64,000 bases of DNA from Halobacillus sp. A5 (GTDB lineage: Bacteria > Bacillota > Bacilli > Bacillales > Halobacillaceae): the NCBI RefSeq assembly GCF_024189315.1, contig NZ_JAIZEO010000003.1, forward strand, positions 496,001-560,000, given 5' to 3'. Made by a program: the position numbers and the translations under genes. This document shows, in pieces, positions 1 through 7,768 of this stretch. Within the stretch, counting starts at the first letter, position 1, and the number at the start of each line of letters is the position of its first letter. Below the pieces are notes generated by a model. That model was not told where the DNA came from, searched no databases, and saw only the letters and a list, made by a program, of their open reading frames with translations.

Positions 1-1
1 T

Positions 2-910
2 GCCCGTGACAATTTAATTGATAAGTTGTCTGAGCAGGTAAACATTGATGTCACCTATGAGAACCCGCCTTCCTCTGCTGATGCGATGGCGATGGGAAAA
101 GCGAACATTTCCTTAGTGGGTGAGGACGGGGACACACTGGAACCTAAGCTGGTAGATGGATCAGATAATTCTACGAATGAGCTGCAGGTGAACTACAACG
201 ATGATCAGCTTGCTGAAAATGTCACGTTAGGCGACGAAGAATTTTCTGTCAGTGAGTTTACTTCAGACGGAAAACTAAAAGGGCTGCTGGATTCAGGTGG
301 GTTTGTAAACGGTGATGGAGAAGCTGACGGCACGATGGAAAATATGCTCGGTGACCTGGATAAAATGGCCACAGGTTTTGCACAGGAATTCAATGCAGTA
401 CATAAAGAGGGCGAATCTTTAAACAGCATCGAGGACGGGGCTGAGGTGCCGGACTTCTTTCAAATTGACGGAGAAGAAGATGATGGAGTTATTAAAGACC
501 TGGCAGGAACGATCGATATTACGGACGAAATTAAAGAAGATACCGATCACATCGCTGCTGCCAAGGACCCCTATGCAGGTGATGGAGATAACGCAGGTGA
601 GCTTGCCGAAGTGCAGAACCAGTCGAACGAATTGTTTGGGGAAGAGACTTCACTTGATGATTATTACGAGTCTTTGATTGGTTCGATGGCTGTTGATGCC
701 CAGGAAGCGAACCGTATGAAGGGTAATTCTGATACGCTAAAAGAATCCGCTCAGGAGCAGCGTGATTCGGTCAGTTCTGTTTCTTTAGATGAAGAAATGA
801 CAAATATGATTAAGTTCCAGCATGCGTACAATGCATCAGCTCGAAACATTACAACTATCGATGAACTGCTTGATCGTGTCATTAACCAAATGGGTGTAGT
901 CGGAAGGTAG
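2..910 (+). CDS. flgK: Flagellar hook-associated protein 1 (HAP1), C-terminal part
   Basis: FlgK forms the first hook-filament junction ring outside the cell. The reading frame is open from the first bases of the window, so the 5' end is missing. The visible part begins with the RDNLIDKLSEQVNI segment typical of the FlgK D0/D1 region, passes through an acidic variable domain, and ends in the conserved C-terminal helix (MTNMIKFQHAYNASARNITT...LDRVINQMGVVGR) that packs in the filament core. flgL follows 11 bases after the stop, so the two genes are co-transcribed. The unusually acidic middle section fits a salt-adapted exported protein. The identification is secure; only the N-terminus is unseen. 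Confidence 0.95.
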   Translation, partial: ARDNLIDKLSEQVNIDVTYENPPSSADAMAMGKANISLVGEDGDTLEPKLVDGSDNSTNELQVNYNDDQLAENVTLGDEEFSVSEFTSDGKLKGLLDSGGFVNGDGEADGTMENMLGDLDKMATGFAQEFNAVHKEGESLNSIEDGAEVPDFFQIDGEEDDGVIKDLAGTIDITDEIKEDTDHIAAAKDPYAGDGDNAGELAEVQNQSNELFGEETSLDDYYESLIGSMAVDAQEANRMKGNSDTLKESAQEQRDSVSSVSLDEEMTNMIKFQHAYNASARNITTIDELLDRVINQMGVVGR

Positions 911-921
911 GTGAGTGAATC

Positions 922-1833
922 ATGCGCGTAACACAAGGAATGCTGTCTAATAATATGCTGGGCAACCTGAGCAAAAGCTATGGTGAGATGGGTAAATACC
1001 AGGAACAGCTTTCGACCGGTAAAAAAATCAGTAAGCCTTCCCAGGACCCTGTTGTAGCCATGAAAGGGATGAATTATCGCTCTCAGGTTGGTCAGGTGGA
1101 GCAGTTTCAGCGTAACATTGGTGAAGTTCATAACTGGATGGACAACAGCGACTCGGCACTAGATGAAGGCACGCAGGCGATTCAACGAATTCGTGAGCTG
1201 AACGTACAGGCGAGTAACGGCACGTATGAAGACGGTGAACGTGAGAATATTGCTAAGGAAGTGCGTCAGTTAAAAGAACACTTAGGGGAGATCGCGAATA
1301 CTGAAGTGAATGGCAAGCATATTTTTAATGGAGAGAATACGACAGAGGCACCTATCGATATGGAAAACTTGAAAGACTTTGACCTTGAAGACTTTGATGA
1401 AGAAACATTGGTGGATGCCAATGATTCCCCTGTGGAGTTAGAGGTTTCTCCAGGAGTGAAGATGCAGGTAAATGTAACACCGAGCTCGGTGTTTAATGAC
1501 GATCTATTTCGCGATATAGAGAAATTTGCTTCTGATTTAGAAAGTGGAGCAAGTGAAGACGAGCTGGGCAGCAGTCTCAGTCAATTCGATGAACACGTGG
1601 ACAGTTTTGTCGGAGAACGGGCGGACTTAGGCGCACGGATGAATAGAGTCGAGCTGATTGAAGACCGGTTAGGGACTCAGGAAGAAAGTGCCAAACGAAT
1701 GATGTCTGATAACGAAGATGCTGAAATCGAGAAAGTGATTACGGAATTAAAAACACAGGAAAGTGTTCATCGTGCAGCTATGGGTGTTGGAGCCCGCGTG
1801 ATGCAGCCGTCGCTAATGGACTTTCTAAAGTAG
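922..1833 (+). CDS. flgL: Flagellar hook-associated protein 3 (HAP3)
   Basis: FlgL is the second hook-filament junction protein, exported through the flagellar type III apparatus. The 303-residue product starts MRVTQGMLSNNML and has the flagellin-like N-terminal motif STGKKISKPSQDPVVA. Its C-terminal helix (ELKTQESVHRAAMGVGARVMQPSLMDFL) matches the family, and the length agrees with B. subtilis FlgL (about 300). An AGGTGAG ribosome site lies just upstream of the ATG. It follows flgK directly and is followed by a hairpin terminator, so it closes the flgK-flgL transcription unit at least partly. Confidence 0.95.
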   Translation: MRVTQGMLSNNMLGNLSKSYGEMGKYQEQLSTGKKISKPSQDPVVAMKGMNYRSQVGQVEQFQRNIGEVHNWMDNSDSALDEGTQAIQRIRELNVQASNGTYEDGERENIAKEVRQLKEHLGEIANTEVNGKHIFNGENTTEAPIDMENLKDFDLEDFDEETLVDANDSPVELEVSPGVKMQVNVTPSSVFNDDLFRDIEKFASDLESGASEDELGSSLSQFDEHVDSFVGERADLGARMNRVELIEDRLGTQEESAKRMMSDNEDAEIEKVITELKTQESVHRAAMGVGARVMQPSLMDFLK

Positions 1834-1842
1834 TTCATTCTT

Positions 1843-1872
1843 AAAAAATCCAGTGTAAGCTGGATTTTTTCC
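1843..1872 (+). terminator. Rho-independent terminator after flgL
   Basis: An 11-bp inverted repeat (AAAAAATCCAG / CTGGATTTTTT) around a 6-nt loop (TGTAAG) is followed by a T run. It lies between the flgL stop and the yviE ribosome site, so read-through or a separate promoter must feed yviE-fliW-csrA. Confidence 0.8.
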
Positions 1873-1888
1873 TTTTGGAGGTGTTCTT

Positions 1889-2419
1889 ATGACTATCCCT
1901 CAAATTCAAATCCAGTCGACTCCAGCTAAACTGGGATTAACCATTAATAAAGGACAGCAGACGATCCGCCAGCCCCAGGCTGAGCAGTCGATTCAGCAGC
2001 CGAAAGCCAAAATGTCGATTAGGCAGAGCACGGGGCAGCTGACAATTGATCAAACGGAAGCCTGGCATAACCTTAATTTAAAAAGTACAGCTGTGCGTAC
2101 AAAGGAAACAGCTCAGGTCGGTGAGCAGAAATGGATGGAAGGGCTCGTCCGCATGGCATCAGAAGGTGATGAACTGATGAGGATTGAAGATGGAGGAAAT
2201 CCAATTGCTGCTCAGGCCGAGCGAAATGCAGGGTTTGAGTTTGAGGTTCAGCCGGGCGGCCGTCCTGTCTATGACCTGGTAGATATCAGCTACGAGCCTG
2301 GCGGAGCAGACATATCCGCTGAACCGCAAAAGCCGATTCTTCATACAACGAAGCAGGATCCAGAAACTTCGCTGCAGCCGGGGAGCGTAAGCGGCTTATG
2401 GAACAATACCCTGATTTAA
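1889..2419 (+). CDS. yviE: YviE-like DUF6470 protein of the flagellar cluster
   Basis: In Bacillaceae a YviE-type protein of unknown biochemical role is encoded between flgL and fliW, and this 176-residue product sits in exactly that slot. The N-terminal third carries at least four short beta-like repeats with a 10-14-residue period (QQTIRQPQA, EQSIQQPKA, MSIRQSTG, LTIDQTEA), followed by a helical segment and a Pro/Gly-rich C-terminal part ending near SGLWNNTLI. No signal peptide or membrane segment is seen. A GGAGGTG ribosome site precedes the ATG. Family and position are confident; function is unknown. Confidence 0.85.
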   Translation: MTIPQIQIQSTPAKLGLTINKGQQTIRQPQAEQSIQQPKAKMSIRQSTGQLTIDQTEAWHNLNLKSTAVRTKETAQVGEQKWMEGLVRMASEGDELMRIEDGGNPIAAQAERNAGFEFEVQPGGRPVYDLVDISYEPGGADISAEPQKPILHTTKQDPETSLQPGSVSGLWNNTLI

Positions 2420-2454
2420 AGATCGATTGGAAAGTGTAAGGAAAGGAGATGCCT

Positions 2455-2907
2455 ATGAAGATAGAAACAAAATATTTCGGTGAAATTGATGTTAAAAAAG
2501 ATGATTTAATACACTTTGAGCAGGGGCTGCCGGGATTTGAGAGCTATTACGAATTTGTATTACTCCCTGTTGATGAAGACGGCGTGTATTCAGCTATGCA
2601 GTCTATAGATGAACCAGGCGTCGCGTTAATTGTGACAAACCCATACTTCTTTTACAAAGATTACGAATTCGATTTAGAAGAGAAGACTCTGAAAGATGTT
2701 CAAATTGAGAAGCCTGAAGAAGTAGCGGTGTATAGCGTAATTACTGTTCAGGAGCCTTTTACTCGATCGACTTTAAATTTGCAGGCACCCGTGATTGTGA
2801 ATGTAGAAAAGAAATTAGGAAAGCAAGTCATTCTGCACGACACAAGCTATCGAACCAAACATCCCCTACTGCAGGAACAAGGCGGTGAAGCCCATGCTCG
2901 TCCTTAA
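2455..2907 (+). CDS. fliW: Flagellar assembly factor FliW
   Basis: FliW binds cytoplasmic flagellin and, when flagellin is exported, switches partner to CsrA and blocks its RNA binding, thereby releasing flagellin translation. The product (150 residues, [12 protein letters not shown]...) has the family hallmarks FEQGLPGFE near residue 25 and [10 protein letters not shown] near residue 110. The ATG at 2455 is preferred to the ATG at 2449 because the GAAAGGAG ribosome site ends directly against the latter. Its 3' end overlaps csrA by 14 bases, which couples translation of the two antagonists. Confidence 0.95.
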   Translation: MKIETKYFGEIDVKKDDLIHFEQGLPGFESYYEFVLLPVDEDGVYSAMQSIDEPGVALIVTNPYFFYKDYEFDLEEKTLKDVQIEKPEEVAVYSVITVQEPFTRSTLNLQAPVIVNVEKKLGKQVILHDTSYRTKHPLLQEQGGEAHARP

Positions 2908-3121
2908 CCGAAAAGCAGGAGAGTCCGTTCAGATCGGTGAAGACATCTCGATTAAAGTTGTTTCCGTGGAAGGCGGGCAGGTCAAGCTTGGGATCGATGC
3001 ACCGAAACACGTCGATATCCATCGTCAGGAAGTGTATGCGGCAATTAAAGAGGAAAATGCCGAGGCAGCAGCTTTTAAAGAAAATCTGCTGGATATGTTA
3101 AAAAGTACAAAAAAGAATTAA
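2894..3121 (+). CDS. csrA: Carbon storage regulator CsrA, translational repressor of flagellin
   Basis: CsrA is a small dimeric RNA-binding protein that blocks translation by binding GGA motifs in leader hairpins; in Bacillus its main target is the hag leader. The product (75 residues) begins [18 protein letters not shown] and has the conserved [19 protein letters not shown] strand-helix region. The start at 2894 gives the canonical MLVL N-terminus; a GTG at 2885 would add three residues with no family support. It overlaps the end of fliW. Two hairpins with GGA in a six-base loop lie in the leaders of the next two genes. Confidence 0.96.
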   Translation: MLVLNRKAGESVQIGEDISIKVVSVEGGQVKLGIDAPKHVDIHRQEVYAAIKEENAEAAAFKENLLDMLKSTKKN

Positions 3122-3145
3122 ACTCCTGGCGCAGTCGGTCGATAT
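3119..3145 (+). promoter_or_regulatory. Sigma-D-type promoter for the first flagellin gene
   Basis: TAAA at 3119-3122 is separated by exactly 15 nt from GTCGATAT at 3138-3145. The motility sigma factor consensus is TAAA-N15-GCCGATAT, so only one base differs. The -35 element overlaps the csrA stop codon. Transcription would start near 3152, giving a leader of about 100 nt before the flagellin ATG. Confidence 0.75.
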
Positions 3146-3186
3146 AAGTAATGTAACGCATTACAAAAGTCGGCCGGCTGTTTGTT
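3132..3186 (+). terminator. Terminator after csrA, interleaved with the flagellin promoter
   Basis: An 11-bp stem (CAGTCGGTCGA with TCGGCCGGCTG, including G-T pairs) encloses a second small hairpin (GTAATG / CATTAC) and is followed by TTTGTTTTG. The 5' arm overlaps the sigma-D -10 element, so a transcript coming from csrA can form the full hairpin while a transcript starting near 3152 cannot. Confidence 0.65.
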
Positions 3187-3200
3187 TTGTATTTAAAGAA

Positions 3201-3218
3201 TTTCACAAGGACGTGGAA
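3201..3218 (+). promoter_or_regulatory. CsrA-binding hairpin in the leader of flagellin gene 1
   Basis: The leader contains ACAAGGACGT, one base from the CsrA core consensus ACARGGAUGU. It can fold with a 6-bp stem (TTTCAC / GTGGAA, one G-T pair) that shows AAGGAC as a six-base loop. A second GGA lies in the ribosome site at 3233-3240. Upstream site plus Shine-Dalgarno site is the arrangement known from the B. subtilis hag leader. Confidence 0.75.
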
Positions 3219-3249
3219 TTACTTACACATTCAAGGAGGAATTATTAAC

Positions 3250-4077
3250 ATGAGAATTAATCACAATATTGCAGCTTTAAACACACACCGTCAAATGGGA
3301 CAGGCTAACCAGGGTCAGCAGGCGTCTATGGAGAAACTATCTTCCGGGCTTCGTATTAACAAAGCTGGAGACGATGCAGCAGGTCTTGCGATCTCTGAAA
3401 AAATGCGCGGGCAGATTCGCGGACTGGATCAGGCTTCTCGTAACTCTCAGGATGGGATTTCTATGATTCAGACTGCTGAAGGTGCACTTAACGAAAGCCA
3501 TGATATCCTGCAGCGTATGCGGGAGTTATCAGTTCAATCTGCAAACGATACGAATACAGATACTGATCGCGGAGAGCTTCAAAAAGAAGTTGATGAATTA
3601 GTTGATGAAATTGATCGAATTGCTGGGGACACTGAATTCAACTCTAAAAAGTTATTAGATGGGTCTGCTGACGACGTTACTTTTCAAATTGGCTCAAATG
3701 ATGGTCAAAGTTTAAGTATTGATATTGGGCAGATGGATTCTGCTAGCCTTGGGGGTACAGATAAAGTAGCCGACATTGATATTACTTCACAAGGCGGTGC
3801 AGATGACGCTATATCTATTTTAGATGATGCTATAGAACAAGTTTCAGCAGAAAGATCTAAACTAGGGGCAAACCAAAACCGTTTAGATCATACTATTAAC
3901 AACCTTGGAACATCATCGGAAAATCTAACTGCAGCAGAATCTCGTATTCGTGACGTGGACATGGCAGAAGAGCAGATGAATCAAACCAAGAACTCGATCT
4001 TAGGTCAAGCATCTCAAGCTATGATGGCTCAAGCCAATCAGCAGCCTCAAGGTGTACTTCAGCTTCTTCAAGGGTAA
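3250..4077 (+). CDS. hag: Flagellin (first copy)
   Basis: Major filament subunit, 275 residues, starting [19 protein letters not shown] at the ATG preceded by AAGGAGG. The N-terminal D0/D1 region ([23 protein letters not shown]) and the C-terminal D1/D0 region ([19 protein letters not shown]) are conserved, and the short central part is acidic. The C-terminus is slightly unusual: [19 protein letters not shown] instead of the common [10 protein letters not shown] form used in the second copy. It is controlled by a sigma-D promoter and a CsrA hairpin. The FliS chaperone and FliW should both contact its C-terminal region. Confidence 0.96.
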   Translation: MRINHNIAALNTHRQMGQANQGQQASMEKLSSGLRINKAGDDAAGLAISEKMRGQIRGLDQASRNSQDGISMIQTAEGALNESHDILQRMRELSVQSANDTNTDTDRGELQKEVDELVDEIDRIAGDTEFNSKKLLDGSADDVTFQIGSNDGQSLSIDIGQMDSASLGGTDKVADIDITSQGGADDAISILDDAIEQVSAERSKLGANQNRLDHTINNLGTSSENLTAAESRIRDVDMAEEQMNQTKNSILGQASQAMMAQANQQPQGVLQLLQG

Positions 4078-4105
4078 TTTTGGGACTTAATTATTGATTT
4101 TATTT

Positions 4106-4121
4106 AGTACAAGGAAGTACT
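4106..4121 (+). promoter_or_regulatory. CsrA-binding hairpin in the leader of flagellin gene 2
   Basis: GTACAAGGAAGT matches the CsrA consensus RUACARGGAUGU at 11 of 12 positions. It lies in a perfect 5-bp hairpin (AGTAC / GTACT) whose six-base loop is AAGGAA. A second GGA is in the ribosome site AGGGAGGA at 4133-4140. This strongly suggests that the second flagellin is under the same CsrA-FliW control as the first. Confidence 0.8.
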
Positions 4122-4148
4122 GCATTTATATCAGGGAGGATAAAGTAA

Positions 4149-5153
4149 ATGAGAATAAATCATAATATTGCAGCCCTTAATACCCACCGTCAAATGGGAC
4201 AGGCAAATAATGCGCAGCAATCTTCAATGGAGAAATTATCTTCTGGTCTACGGATTAATAAAGCCGGAGACGATGCTGCTGGACTAGCTATTTCAGAGAA
4301 AATGAGGAGTCAAATACGTGGATTAGATCAAGCATCAAGAAATGCTCAAGATGGAGTGTCCATGATACAAACTGCTGAAGGTGCTTTAAATGAGACACAT
4401 GACATTCTTCAAAGAATGCGCGAACTATCTGTACAATCTGCCAACGATACTAATACAGACACCGATCGTAAGGAACTTCAGAAAGAAGTAAATCAATTAG
4501 CTGAAGAAATTACTCGTATTGGAGAAGATACTGAGTTTAACAGTAAGAAGTTGTTGGATGGGGACTTTTCAGGGACTTTTCAAATAGGTTCCAATAGTGA
4601 TCAGAGTTTAGATTTAGATATTGGTGATATGAGAGCAGATAATTTAGGTGTGGGAACTAAATTTGAAGCAGATGATAGTAGTCAATTATTAGATCCAGAT
4701 ACAGATGACCTCTTAGCAACTTATGTAGAATCTGATGATGCAAATAGTGGAATAGCTGGTTATTATACTGGTGACGGAACTAGTAGTGAAGCGGGGGATC
4801 TAATGCTCGAGGCTGGTTCAGAATTGACAGACGGAGATACAGGGTCTTATGGAATTAATATTTTGTCACAAGAAAACGCTGATTCTGCTATAACTGATAT
4901 CGACAAGGCAATTGAAGATGTCTCAGCAGAAAGGTCAAAATTAGGGGCAAATCAAAACCGCTTAGACCACACCATCAACAACCTTGGTACCTCTTCTGAA
5001 AACTTAACAGCTGCGGAATCCCGTATCCGTGACGTTGATATGGCAGAAGAGCAAATGAACCAAACGAAGAATTCAATTCTTGGTCAGGCATCACAAGCAA
5101 TGCTAGCACAGGCCAATCAGTTACCGCAGGGAGTTCTTCAACTACTACAATAA
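4149..5153 (+). CDS. Flagellin (second copy, with enlarged variable domain)
   Basis: A 334-residue flagellin with N- and C-terminal core regions nearly identical in protein sequence to the upstream copy, but about 60 residues longer in the centre (roughly residues 145-255), where a very acidic Asp/Ser/Gly-rich insert is found. The C-terminus is canonical ([17 protein letters not shown]). The coding DNA uses visibly more AT-rich codons than the first half of copy 1, and conserved protein blocks are encoded by different synonymous codons, so the duplication is not recent. It follows copy 1 by 71 bases without an obvious terminator between them. It may be co-transcribed or have its own promoter. 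Confidence 0.95.
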   Translation: MRINHNIAALNTHRQMGQANNAQQSSMEKLSSGLRINKAGDDAAGLAISEKMRSQIRGLDQASRNAQDGVSMIQTAEGALNETHDILQRMRELSVQSANDTNTDTDRKELQKEVNQLAEEITRIGEDTEFNSKKLLDGDFSGTFQIGSNSDQSLDLDIGDMRADNLGVGTKFEADDSSQLLDPDTDDLLATYVESDDANSGIAGYYTGDGTSSEAGDLMLEAGSELTDGDTGSYGINILSQENADSAITDIDKAIEDVSAERSKLGANQNRLDHTINNLGTSSENLTAAESRIRDVDMAEEQMNQTKNSILGQASQAMLAQANQLPQGVLQLLQ

Positions 5154-5169
5154 TCGTATAGCTTTGCAC

Positions 5170-5203
5170 AGAAGGTGGCTCACAATGTGCCGCCTTCTTT
5201 TTT
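5170..5203 (+). terminator. Terminator after the flagellin pair
   Basis: A 10-bp stem (AGAAGGTGGC / GCCGCCTTCT, one G-T pair) is followed by TTTTTT. It separates the flagellin genes from flaG. Confidence 0.88.
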
Positions 5204-5290
5204 AATTGAGTGGTTTTTAGTTTACAAAGTCATTATTATTACAATATTAGTTCCAAAATAAAACTCAAATAACATTGGGAGTTGTTGAAG

Positions 5291-5662
5291 GTGGATGTTA
5301 AACAGAGCATGACCCAATCACAGCTCCTGCAGAGAAGTACTCAGCAGCTTAGTGATGTAGCAACGGTTCAGGAGAATTTGAAAGAATTACAGAAGAAGCC
5401 TCTTATAGAAGAACCAAATATAGAGATTTACAGTTCTTCAAAAGAGGAGAGTAAGGAACTCGTGGAAGGTTTAAATGAGATGCTGGAATACCAGGAAACC
5501 TCACTGCGGTTTAAGTTTCATGATAAACTTGAAGAGTATTACGTTACGATTGTCGATTCTTCCACAGATGAAGTGGTTAAGGAAATACCCCCCAAGAAAA
5601 TGCTTGACTACCATGCGGCTATGGCAGAGTTTCTTGGGCTGATTGTAGATCATAAAGGGTAA
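5291..5662 (+). CDS. flaG: FlaG family flagellar protein
   Basis: FlaG (YvyC in B. subtilis) is a small flagellar protein encoded just before fliD and thought to affect filament length; its exact role is unclear. The C-terminal half carries the FlaG domain: LRFKFHDKLEEYYVTIVDSSTDEVVKEIPPKKML, then MAEFLGLIVDHKG at the end. The start is uncertain. GTG at 5291 has the best spacing from GGGAG at 5277-5281 (123 residues); TTG at 5282 or 5285 or ATG at 5309 are alternatives. Family assignment rests on the C-terminal domain and the position. Confidence 0.85.
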   Translation: MDVKQSMTQSQLLQRSTQQLSDVATVQENLKELQKKPLIEEPNIEIYSSSKEESKELVEGLNEMLEYQETSLRFKFHDKLEEYYVTIVDSSTDEVVKEIPPKKMLDYHAAMAEFLGLIVDHKG

Positions 5663-5677
5663 GACTAATAGTATTAA

Positions 5678-5703
5678 AGGGAGAAGAATCCGGTCTTCTC
5701 CCT
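5678..5703 (+). terminator. Hairpin after flaG, without a T run
   Basis: A perfect 10-bp stem (AGGGAGAAGA / TCTTCTCCCT) with a 6-nt loop lies just after the flaG stop. No T tract follows on the plus strand, so it may protect the mRNA end or terminate only weakly. Confidence 0.5.
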
Positions 5704-5784
5704 AAAACAACCTACCAAATAAATTTCTCCCTCATTTTCCCCGCTGAAGCATTTCAACTTCTAAATTAATAATGAATGATTTAT

Positions 5785-5811
5785 TTAACTTTTTTAATTA
5801 TAAACCGATAT
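5785..5811 (+). promoter_or_regulatory. Probable sigma-D promoter for fliD-fliS-fliT
   Basis: ACCGATAT at 5804-5811 differs by one base from the sigma-D -10 GCCGATAT. TTAA at 5785-5788 lies 15 nt upstream (consensus TAAA). It is placed about 60 nt before the fliD start. Confidence 0.6.
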
Positions 5812-5871
5812 AAATGTAAAGGAATGGACATGACCTTTATAAGAGGCTGTCCTAAGTTACGAGGTGAATAT

Positions 5872-7356
5872 ATGAGCGGCATGAGAGTAGCCGGTAACGC
5901 AACCGGTATGGATATCAATCAAATTGTTGATGATTTAATGTCAGCAGAACGCGAGCCTTTAAATAAAATGGAACAGGACAAGACGGGTATTGAATGGGAG
6001 CGGGACGCTTATCGTGATGTTAATAAAGAGTTTCTGGAACTCGATAACCTGGCTCTTGATATGAAGCTTGATCGAACTTATCAGTCGAAGGAAGCGTCGT
6101 CTTCAAGCGGTGCTGTCAGTGCTGAGGCTGGTTCTGAAGCCGGAGAAGGCCGGTATGATGTAGAGGTAACCCAGCTAGCTTCAGCTGCCTATAACATTAG
6201 TGAAAATAAATTATCTCCTTCTGACGAGGAAAAGATTGACCCGGATGGAGCAGTAAGCGAACAATTCCCGGATTGGACAGACAGCGGGTCATTTACTATT
6301 ACGACAAGTGAAGGTGATGAAACGTTTGATATCGCAGAGGATGACTCACTTAATGATGTTTTGCAGAATATAAGTGAGGCAGGTATAGGGGTAAGAGCTT
6401 TTTACGATGAGAGTGCGGACAAAGTAATGATGGAGCGTTCAGAGACCGGAAACCGCATGGATGGGGATGAAATTCAATTTTCAGGTAATGGTTCGGATTT
6501 CTTAACGGATACGCTTGGATTAAATAATGAAAAAGGCGGAGAAGACGCTGAATTTAATTATGGTGATGCGGATTTTAAAGTTACTTCTCACGACAACAAT
6601 TACTCTATTAACGGTTTAGATCTTACATTTAATGAGGTCGGCTCCTCTACTGTTAACGTAACGAATAATGTGGAAGGTGCGGTAGAAAAGGTCACTGATT
6701 TTGTTGATAAATATAACGAAATCATAGAAGGACTCGGTGAGAAATTAAATGAACGGAAGAATCGGGATTATCCTCCATTAACTGAAGAACAGAAAGATGC
6801 GATGGAGGAGGATGAAATAGAAAAATGGGAAGAACAGGCGAAGAAAGGTCTTCTTCAAAACGATACGGTAATATCGGGTGCCCTTACTCAAATGAGGAAC
6901 AGCTTGTATAGTAATGTCGAAAATAACGGTGAATTCAAGCATCTCTCTGAAATCGGGATTGACACTTCCTCGAATTACCGTGAACGCGGAAAGCTTGAGG
7001 TCGATGAAGACAAGCTTCGTGACGCATTATCGCAGGACGCTGATTCGGTTAAGAAGCTGTTTGCTAATGATGGAGAAGATAATTCCAAAGGGATTGTAAG
7101 ACAAATTGAGGATACCATTTCGAATACACGCTTATCGATCGAGCGTAAGGCGGGTAAGGAAACCAGCTTAAATCAGTCGTTTACGCTGGGAAGGGAAATT
7201 GTAAGCCTTGATGAACGAATGCTCAATTTTGAAGATAGATTAACGACTGTGGAAAATCGCTACTGGGATCAGTTCGGTGCCATGGAAGAAGCAATTCAGG
7301 AAATGAACTCACAGTCCTCCTATATCCAGCAGAACTTTGGCGGAGGCATGATGTAA
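5872..7356 (+). CDS. fliD: Flagellar filament cap protein FliD (HAP2)
   Basis: FliD caps the growing filament and promotes folding of exported flagellin. The ATG at 5872 is chosen because GAGGTGA precedes it and it gives the family N-terminus (MSGMRVAGNATGMDINQIVDDLMSAEREPL); upstream in-frame starts add unrelated residues. The 494-residue product has the N-terminal FliD domain and the C-terminal coiled region (EDRLTTVENRYWDQFGAMEEAIQEMNSQSSYIQQNF). The length is close to B. subtilis FliD (498). It is the first gene of a fliD-fliS-fliT operon behind a sigma-D-like promoter. Confidence 0.95.
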   Translation: MSGMRVAGNATGMDINQIVDDLMSAEREPLNKMEQDKTGIEWERDAYRDVNKEFLELDNLALDMKLDRTYQSKEASSSSGAVSAEAGSEAGEGRYDVEVTQLASAAYNISENKLSPSDEEKIDPDGAVSEQFPDWTDSGSFTITTSEGDETFDIAEDDSLNDVLQNISEAGIGVRAFYDESADKVMMERSETGNRMDGDEIQFSGNGSDFLTDTLGLNNEKGGEDAEFNYGDADFKVTSHDNNYSINGLDLTFNEVGSSTVNVTNNVEGAVEKVTDFVDKYNEIIEGLGEKLNERKNRDYPPLTEEQKDAMEEDEIEKWEEQAKKGLLQNDTVISGALTQMRNSLYSNVENNGEFKHLSEIGIDTSSNYRERGKLEVDEDKLRDALSQDADSVKKLFANDGEDNSKGIVRQIEDTISNTRLSIERKAGKETSLNQSFTLGREIVSLDERMLNFEDRLTTVENRYWDQFGAMEEAIQEMNSQSSYIQQNFGGGMM

Positions 7357-7378
7357 TTTAAAAGGAGTGTTTGATTAG

Positions 7379-7768
7379 ATGTCTATTCAGGCCTATCAAA
7401 ATAATTCAGTAGAAACGGCTTCTCCCGGGGAGCTGACTTTGATGCTGTACAATGGCTGTATTAAGTTCATTCGGGCCGGTAAAAAATCACTAGAGAATAA
7501 GGATTACGCTAAGAAAAATGAAGTACTGCAGAAAGCGCAGGCGATTATCCGCGAGCTGATGGTGACTATGAATCAGGATTATGCAGTAGCGGATGAAGTG
7601 CTTCCTTTATACGAATATATGCTTCGCCGGCTGATTGAAGCGAATACACAGAATGATATGGAGGTTCTTGATGAAGTCGAGAAGCTGGTTACGGAATTTC
7701 GTGATACGTGGAAGCAGGTTCTCATTCAATCACGCAAGGCTCAATATGGAACAGGCGGAACAGCTTAA
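7379..7768 (+). CDS. fliS: Flagellin export chaperone FliS
   Basis: FliS is a cytosolic four-helix chaperone that wraps the C-terminus of flagellin before export. The 129-residue protein starts MSIQAYQNNSVETASPGELTLMLYNGCIKFI, the diagnostic N-terminal segment. A GGAG ribosome site precedes the ATG, and the gene lies 22 bases after fliD. The stop overlaps the next start (TAATG), a sign of translational coupling with fliT. With two flagellins encoded nearby it probably serves both. Confidence 0.95.
   Translation: MSIQAYQNNSVETASPGELTLMLYNGCIKFIRAGKKSLENKDYAKKNEVLQKAQAIIRELMVTMNQDYAVADEVLPLYEYMLRRLIEANTQNDMEVLDEVEKLVTEFRDTWKQVLIQSRKAQYGTGGTA

Noticed and set aside
5773-5871. 32-residue N-terminal extension of FliD
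   Set aside because: The extension has no similarity to FliD, overlaps the sigma-D promoter, and the GAGGTGA site points to ATG 5872.
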